This document shows, in pieces, positions 16,036 through 20,252 of a DNA stretch of 20,252 bases; the stretch's first letter is position 1; each line of letters opens with the position of its first letter. Both the position numbers and the translations under genes were made by a program. The notes under the pieces are model-generated. The model was not told the origin of the DNA, ran no database searches, and saw only the letters and a program-made list of their open reading frames with translations. The stretch comes from Symbiodinium natans (lineage: Eukaryota; Sar; Dinophyceae; Suessiales; Symbiodiniaceae), in contig CAJNDS010001092.1 in assembly GCA_905221605.1 (NCBI GenBank), positions 15,001 to 35,252 of the forward strand, given 5' to 3'.

Positions 16036-16207
16036 ATGTGTACACGGGCCTACATAATATTCATACTGGCCCGTGTGAGTGATTAGTGATAGAAGTGCGT
16101 GTACACGGGCTAATATATTAATAATATTAAATTACAAGGAATCGCGTGAATTTAATATTATTACTAGCCCGTACGCACGAAAACCGCATGAAGATAACGA
16201 ACGAAGT

Positions 16208-16300
16208 CGGCGGCGCGACAAACGTATGAAACAACCTGCCCGCGGCAAGGCTTGTAACAGAGGGGGTGGGGGACCCCCCGCGACAACCCGAGTTTTGACC
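16208..16300 (+). repeat. CGACAA repeat with G/C-run hairpin, locus 1
   Basis: Contains GGCGCGACAAACG, GGCAAGGCTTGTAACAGAGG, a GGGGGTGGGGGACCCCCC hairpin and CGCGACAACC. The same order of parts recurs at 19075-19280. It directly abuts the right end of the AT-rich island. Confidence 0.65.
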
Positions 16301-16709
16301 CACTGCCAAGTGGGGATCTCGATTCGGCCATTTCTTCATGACGGGGCGGCTTGAATTGAAGGTCGAGCGTGAGGCTCGAAATGCGGCGCGATGCTTGAGC
16401 ACCTGCGTTCTCTTTCCTGACTGCTAGCTAGAAGTTTAGTTCTGCTTTCCTAGCTGAGTTTTTCTGGCGTTGTTCCGGAAAAAATCCAGTGCCTGTGAGT
16501 GCAAGCGCTGTTGCTTTCAGTGCTTGGTCGCTAACCTGCTGTTAGAGTTTCAATTTTGCCTGCTTTGCTTGAGCAACTGAACATGGGAGGAGGTCTGTGC
16601 GTGGTGTAACCAGAGAGATGCTCCTGGTTTCCGGTGGAGTGTGGTGCAGAGTCCGTAGAACGGGGAGCTGCGGGAACTCAGGTCTCACCTCAGTTCTCAC
16701 CTGAATGTC
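16301..16709. other. Non-coding stretch
   Basis: No exon or repeat recognised. Confidence 0.35.
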
Positions 16710-17012
16710 AGCTTGATCCAGGGCCAGCAAACCGTGGTGGCATGGGTTGTTTCTGAAGCCAGATGTGCAGGACGCTTGCGTGAGAGCTGTGCCAGTGCCA
16801 GGGAGCAGGAGCGGACAATGCTTATGCTGCCTATTCGCTTTCGCCAAATGCTCCGCACTGCGGTGCAGCTGGGTATGATCTTCGTTTCGATAACTATTGC
16901 GTTCGATTTGTTCGAGCTGTCAGACATGCGTTCCTTGGCTGGTGCAAGCACAGAAGTTCGTGGACCTTCCAAGCTGGTGGGCTGCAAGGCCCACTCACGA
17001 TTTGTCTTGTGA
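16710..17012 (+). CDS. Possible exon of gene 3 with a hydrophobic segment
   Basis: After GAATGTCAG the frame is open for about 100 codons to TGA 17010. It encodes a basic stretch (ASAREQERTMLMLPIRFRQM) followed by a possible membrane helix (AVQLGMIFVSITIAFDLFEL). A donor-like AAGCTG|GTGGGC at phase 0 would connect to the next exon but would leave an intron of only about 48 bp. The antisense frame is also open, so this call is tentative. Confidence 0.3.
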   Translation, partial: SLIQGQQTVVAWVVSEARCAGRLRESCASAREQERTMLMLPIRFRQMLRTAVQLGMIFVSITIAFDLFELSDMRSLAGASTEVRGPSKLVGCKAHSRFVL

Positions 17013-17021
17013 TCATTGAAG

Positions 17022-17107
17022 GTGACTGGCGTTGCGCCGTTCCCGGGTGAGCAGACCCTTGATGCGTGCGCAGATGTGTTCGTGCGGTTCGTGCGTGCTA
17101 GCTACAG
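17022..17107 (+). CDS. Gene 3: candidate exon
   Basis: Bounded by TTGAAG at 17016-17021 and the canonical donor CAG|GTGGGT at 17108. Phase 0 encodes VTGVAPFPGEQTLDACADVF and VRFVRASY, leaving two bases. No family recognised. Confidence 0.4.
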
Positions 17108-17263
17108 GTGGGTCTTCCAAGGCTGGCTACCACTCACATGTGCTCTGCGCGACGCAAAAAGCTTCATGCTGGGATCAGGCCTTCGGCTTTGATCTATCAA
17201 AAAAGTGTTGCTTCAGCACTCGGCCATGTAAGCTAGGCCCTTGCAATTTCTTGTGTGTTCCAG

Positions 17264-17327
17264 ACTCGCTCAACTGGGCCAGGCTGCGTCTGGTCCAGGC
17301 CAGAGTGCGAGAGAAGAAGAGGAAGGG
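17264..17327 (+). CDS. Gene 3: candidate exon
   Basis: Flanked by GTGTTCCAG and the textbook donor GTAAGT (17328). In the phase set by the preceding exon it encodes LAQLGQAASGPGQSAREEEE and G. A second frame (SLNWARLRLVQARVREKKRK) is also open, so splice signals are better supported than frame. In the first frame it ends in phase 0, which does not match the exon at 17477; a small exon may be missing. Confidence 0.4.
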
Positions 17328-17476
17328 GTAAGTGAGAGAGATGACTTAAGTGCAAACGAACGGGTAAGCGAAAGTGCCGGCGCCGCGCTTGCATGCGTGC
17401 TGGCCATTAAGCCGTCCAGTCACGATATCTTCCGGCAACAAGAATGGCCAACTTGGCTCCTTGTGTCCTTGTGCAG

Positions 17477-17574
17477 ACGAAACCTTGTTGAACTTGCCTC
17501 CAGGTGCATCAAGCTCGATGATTCCCCTCATGTTGGCGAAGCAAGGACTCTCGCTGGGTCTTGGTATGGTGCAG
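17477..17574 (+). CDS. Gene 3: exon a of a phase-consistent chain
   Basis: Acceptor CCTTGTGCAG at 17467-17476 and donor CAG|GTGTGA at 17575. It carries two bases to complete a codon, then 32 codons: ETLLNLPPGASSSMIPLMLA followed by KQGLSLGLGMVQ. It ends in phase 0, exactly what the next exon needs. Confidence 0.5.
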
Positions 17575-17849
17575 GTGTGACACGCGTGCGCTTGAAATTT
17601 GCAGCAAGAGTAAATTGTGCCCGGCAGGTAATCATAGCAGCCGTCGTGCATTTTGTTCCACCGATGGTGTGCAAGCTTCGCTGAAAATTGTCATAGTTTC
17701 GCTAGCGAGAGTTGTTCCTGTGCCTCAACTCAGATACCGCCCCCGATCTGGTAGCTTGGCAGAATTTATTGCTGTTGTTTGATTATGTTCGATTATTGTT
17801 TTATTGTTGGGAATTAGAGTTGTGGTTTCTGTCTCTCCATGTGCCCCAG
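17575..17849 (+). other. Intron of gene 3
   Basis: 275 bp, GT to AG, with T-rich sequence before the acceptor. Confidence 0.45.
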
Positions 17850-17887
17850 GATACTGCAGCCATTGTTCTGCATGCCAATGGTCACAG
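17850..17887 (+). CDS. Gene 3: exon b
   Basis: Acceptor ATGTGCCCCAG, donor CACAG|GTCCAT. It encodes DTAAIVLHANGH plus two bases (AG), entering in phase 0 and leaving in phase 2. The frame is open beyond the donor to TGA 18069, so an unspliced alternative exists. Confidence 0.45.
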
Positions 17888-18397
17888 GTCCATCCCACCT
17901 GCTTTCGCCACTGTCTCATGTGCAAAGTTCAGGGCACTTCTTGAGGCCACAATTGCATGGGTGCAGTGCTTTATCCGATTCCGATGGTGGATTTTATGTG
18001 CGTCTTGCTTGACAGAAAATTTGGGTGACAAGCTGCTTTTGATTGTTTCTTTGCTAGAATGGCCGACGTGACGGACAGCATGACGCTGGCCTGAATGGAG
18101 TGAATTGGCTGTTGCGTGCTGTGAGGCAAGGGTCCAACAAAGGCGCTGTAGCTGGTGAGAAGGCTTAGCTTCCCGGCGTGTGCTTCAGCAACAAAGGCAG
18201 CTGGCCCAAGGAAAGGAAGTTAAGACTCGCGGAAAACTCGCGCATCTTTTTTACAGCTAGTCAAAAGGTGAGAAGGGTATGAAGACTTGAAGATTTGTGA
18301 GTTAAACTGAGGCTCGACGGTGTCATCAGTGGGTGCCTGCCCCTTGTACCTCAGCACGCTGGTTGGCCATGTTGCCAGACCTGTTGGATTGTTGCAG
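17888..18397 (+). other. Intron of gene 3
   Basis: 510 bp between donor GTCCAT and acceptor GGATTGTTGCAG. No repeats seen. Confidence 0.4.
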
Positions 18398-18459
18398 GTT
18401 CCCCAACACTTATGCGTCTAAAGTCGGCAAGACGTCGGACGGCATGTACAAGGCAACAG
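18398..18459 (+). CDS. Gene 3: exon c
   Basis: Acceptor TTGTTGCAG, donor ACAG|GTGTTT. The first base completes AGG with exon b, then it reads FPNTYASKVGKTSDGMYKAT and leaves one base (G), i.e. phase 1. The peptide is free of low-complexity bias. Confidence 0.5.
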
Positions 18460-18627
18460 GTGTTTTGCTGCTTTTGCAAACATTCTCCCGTCGGTCACCC
18501 AGCGTGCTTACGAAATGGTTGAGCCGTGTTCTTGTTGCATGACATGCTCCCTTTGTTTTGCAGGTTACTTGTAGGTTGATGCAGTGAAGTGCATGCTTGC
18601 ATACCCCCTCCCTTGGTGTCGATATTC

Positions 18628-18920
18628 GGGGGGGGGGAGTGCCAAATTGGAGAAGAATTTCTTCTTCTGGGTTTGGGGGGGGCGGGGGGGAGTGGGGGGG
18701 GGGGCAGAAATTAGAAGAAAATGCTATCTATAGGGGGTGAGAAATTAGAGGAAAATATCAAGAACCATGTCATACGCATGTGAGCTAAGCGCATGTTGAG
18801 ACCTCAAGAGAGTCCCCAGCCCCCCCCACGCACAGACTCCCCCCCGCCCCCCCGCCACCAAGAAATTTCCTGACCCACTCCCCCCCCCCCCTCCCATTCA
18901 TTTTCTTCTTCTCCAACCCC
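18628..18920. repeat. G-run / C-run imperfect inverted repeat
   Basis: Left arm (18628-18715) has G-runs, GGAGTGGGGGG and GGAGAAGAATTTCTTCTTC. Right arm (18815-18920) has C-runs, CCCACTCCCCCC and TTCTTCTTCTCC. The arms can fold back on each other. Each G-strand also meets the four-G-run pattern for quadruplex formation. Confidence 0.7.
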
Positions 18921-19074
18921 CCGCATGCTTGCGCGTAGTGACACGTTAGGAACGAATGCCGCGTGTTGCAGGCGTTCGTTGCTCAAGTGATGTAGCAACG
19001 TAATGCCGCGGATGCTGGGGTTCAATGGCAGACAAAGGAGAAGTTCTTCGCGTTGCGATGTGGCCACGGCCCAA

Positions 19075-19280
19075 ACGCTAGGCTTGTAACAGGTCCCCGG
19101 GCGGGCGCGGCGCGACAAGGTTTTGTAACAAGAACCGGTTCTTGCGACAAGCCTCGCGCGACAAGGCTTGCGACCAGGCGCGTTTTCTAGAATGCCACGC
19201 GACAAAGGTTGAAACATAGCTGGCGCGACAAGGGGTTTGTCACAAGGTGGGGGCCGCCCCCCCGCGACAAGGGGGGTATT
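19075..19280 (+). repeat. CGACAA repeat cluster, locus 2, with 16-bp palindrome
   Basis: About six occurrences of GCGACAAGG or close variants, several followed by TTTGTAACAAG-like strings. It includes a perfect palindrome CAAGAACCGGTTCTTG at 19129-19144 and a GGTGGGGGCCGCCCCCCC hairpin matching the one at 16261-16280. Confidence 0.75.
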
Positions 19281-19407
19281 GGGCCAAGGCCATGTGTTGT
19301 GGTTGCGTATCTCCACTTGTTGACGAGGCCTTATTGCGCATGGCCCGTGTTGAAAGCAAACCACGTACCTGGCTGTGTGACTAGGTGTGCGCTTGTGTCA
19401 CCTGCAG

Positions 19408-19547
19408 TGTTGACAGTTGACATGTTCTCGTTTGACGACTCTGCTTGTCGTGCTCTGCGTGTCATTGCGAACACGCATGTTGCACATGTTGCACTGCGCG
19501 TTCAAGAGTTGACCCTCAAGCTTTCCAATTGGTCAGCCAACAGTTGA
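19408..19547 (+). CDS. Gene 3: terminal exon d
   Basis: Acceptor TGTCACCTGCAG ends at 19407. The first two bases (TG) complete GTG with the G left by exon c. It then encodes LTVDMFSFDDSACRALRVIA, NTHVAHVALRVQELTLKLSN and WSANS before TGA. The peptide is helical. With exons a-c it gives a continuous frame of about 110 residues. I do not recognise the family. Confidence 0.5.
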
Positions 19548-19879
19548 GGGCCACCTCTGCTTGTTTGTCTCAGAATTTTGCCCCGCCCTCCCGCCGCAAA
19601 GAGGGTTGTGGGTTATTTTTGTGTGCCAGGGGGTGTTTGTCCCCAGCACTGAGTGTCATTGCAGCTTCACATGCAAAGCGTGTTGCGTTTGCAGGGTTTG
19701 AGTAGGTTGTGCTTGAGAGGCGTTGTTCTCTCCTTGGTGTCGCTGCGCCGTCAAGCAACGCTAAATTGCGCGGAACGAAGCGAAGCACATGAGTCGGTCT
19801 TGCTAGCTGCTAGTTGTCTGCGCGAGCCGGGTACAGTTTGTGGGTAGGCTCCGGGCAGAAACGGTTCCCAGCTGCTTTA
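19548..19879. other. 3' flank of gene 3
   Basis: Contains the recurrent TTTTGCCCCGCCC motif (19575-19588) and CGGAACGAAGCGAAGC (19771-19786). No AATAAA-type signal is obvious. Confidence 0.35.
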
Positions 19880-20085
19880 GGTGCCCGCCGCCGCCCCGCT
19901 CGCCTCCGGGAAATTTGAGTTTCCGCGCGCTGCTAGACTCTCAAAGCGAGAGGATGTCACAAGTCTTCAACTGCGCATCCCTGGTAGAAAAGATCAGAGA
20001 GCGAGTTGTCTGCGTGCTGTCACGGCAGTGAGGGCTGGCAGGTGGGTTTTTTGCGAGTAGAAAACATAGAGACATACATAGTCCT
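19880..20085 (+). repeat. GCGCATCC hairpin repeat family, copy 4
   Basis: Header GCCCGCCGCCGCCCCGCTCG, then CCTCCGGGAAATTTGAG, CTGCGCATCCCTGGTAG and CACGGCAGTGAGGGCTGGCA. The 3' half of the hairpin is lost (AGATCAGAGAG instead of GATGCGCA). Confidence 0.55.
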
Positions 20086-20252
20086 ATAGCAAGAATGCCG
20101 GTTTGGGTAGTTGACCAAACGTTGACAGGTTCGTGTTGCGCCGTTCTCGCGAGGCTTGCTTTTCAAGCTACATGTCGATGATGTGCTCTTCCATCTTTCC
20201 TCGCTGCACGCATTCTGGCTTGCAAGATGAGGTTGCTTTCTTTCTTTCTTTA
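20086..20252. other. Window end with short (CTTT)n tract
   Basis: Nothing coding seen. The last 16 bases are the start of a CTTT microsatellite cut by the window edge. Confidence 0.6.

Larger units (their letters stand above)
14798..16207. other. AT-rich hairpin island, probably organelle-derived (NUMT-like)
   Basis: Composition switches abruptly to AT-rich with TAATATTA-type strings and many GC-capped hairpins. The ends carry a 10-bp inverted repeat, ACTTCGTTCG at 14798 and CGAACGAAGT at 16198. Clear stems are 14897-14905/14937-14945, 15134-15144/15165-15175, 15201-15207/15229-15235, 15237-15263/15288-15315, 15327-15335/15354-15362, 15401-15409/15478-15486, 15796-15812/15829-15845, 16042-16050/16068-16076 and 16095-16135/16146-16178. 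It has no protein gene. It carries an rRNA fragment at about 15545-15625. Intergenic mitochondrial DNA of dinoflagellates and of some green algae is rich in such hairpins. Alternatives are a foldback element or an assembly join. Confidence 0.6.
18460..19407 (+). other. Probable long intron of gene 3 containing repeats
   Basis: 948 bp including the G-run/C-run inverted repeat (18628-18920) and the CGACAA repeats (19075-19280). A further small exon inside it cannot be ruled out. Confidence 0.35.

Noticed and set aside
1-20252. Dinoflagellate spliced-leader relict
   Set aside because: I looked for the conserved GCCATTTTGGCTCAAG core on both strands and did not see it.

Overview
This looks like nuclear DNA from a microbial eukaryote, not a bacterium. 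The window has no operons and no dense coding. It contains one clear long ORF for a secreted protein, scattered short exon-like stretches bounded by AG and GT, GC or GA, and a very large amount of tandem, inverted and dispersed repeat DNA. My best guess is an alveolate, possibly a dinoflagellate. Three things point that way: a secreted protein combining discoidin-like and ricin-like modules, possible GC and GA splice donors, and an AT-rich hairpin-filled island carrying a mitochondrial-type fragment of large-subunit rRNA. Chlorophycean algae and euglenids also have fragmented mitochondrial rRNA, so they are not excluded. I saw no dinoflagellate spliced leader.

Layout. 1-590: G+T microsatellite and the 5' flank of gene 1. 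591-2227: gene 1, a signal peptide followed by a discoidin/F5-8C-like module, a ricin-B-like module and a helical tail, with a probable second exon. 2228-7400: mostly non-coding, made of dispersed repeat families, including the first copies of a 345-bp repeat and a 406-bp repeat. 7420-11030: probable gene 2, a signal-peptide exon followed by several helical exons on the plus strand, interrupted by a tRNA-like or SINE-like segment, an inverted-repeat pair and a 350-bp MITE-like insertion. 11.1-14.7 kb: repeats only. These are a palindrome, a GA tract, the second 345-bp copy, an 11-copy tandem array with three-unit higher-order order, a palindrome-within-palindrome array, and the second 406-bp repeat copy carrying a poly(A)-tailed insertion. 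14,798-16,207: AT-rich hairpin island with the rRNA fragment. 16.7-19.55 kb: probable gene 3, where four exons join with three consistent intron phases. 18.6-20.25 kb: G/C-run inverted repeat, CGACAA repeats and a further dispersed-repeat copy.

The three genes all read on the plus strand. Genes 1 and 2 begin with signal peptides, so both products probably enter the secretory pathway. I do not recognise genes 2 or 3. Most of the interest lies in the repeats, which show layered insertions, and in the organelle-like island.
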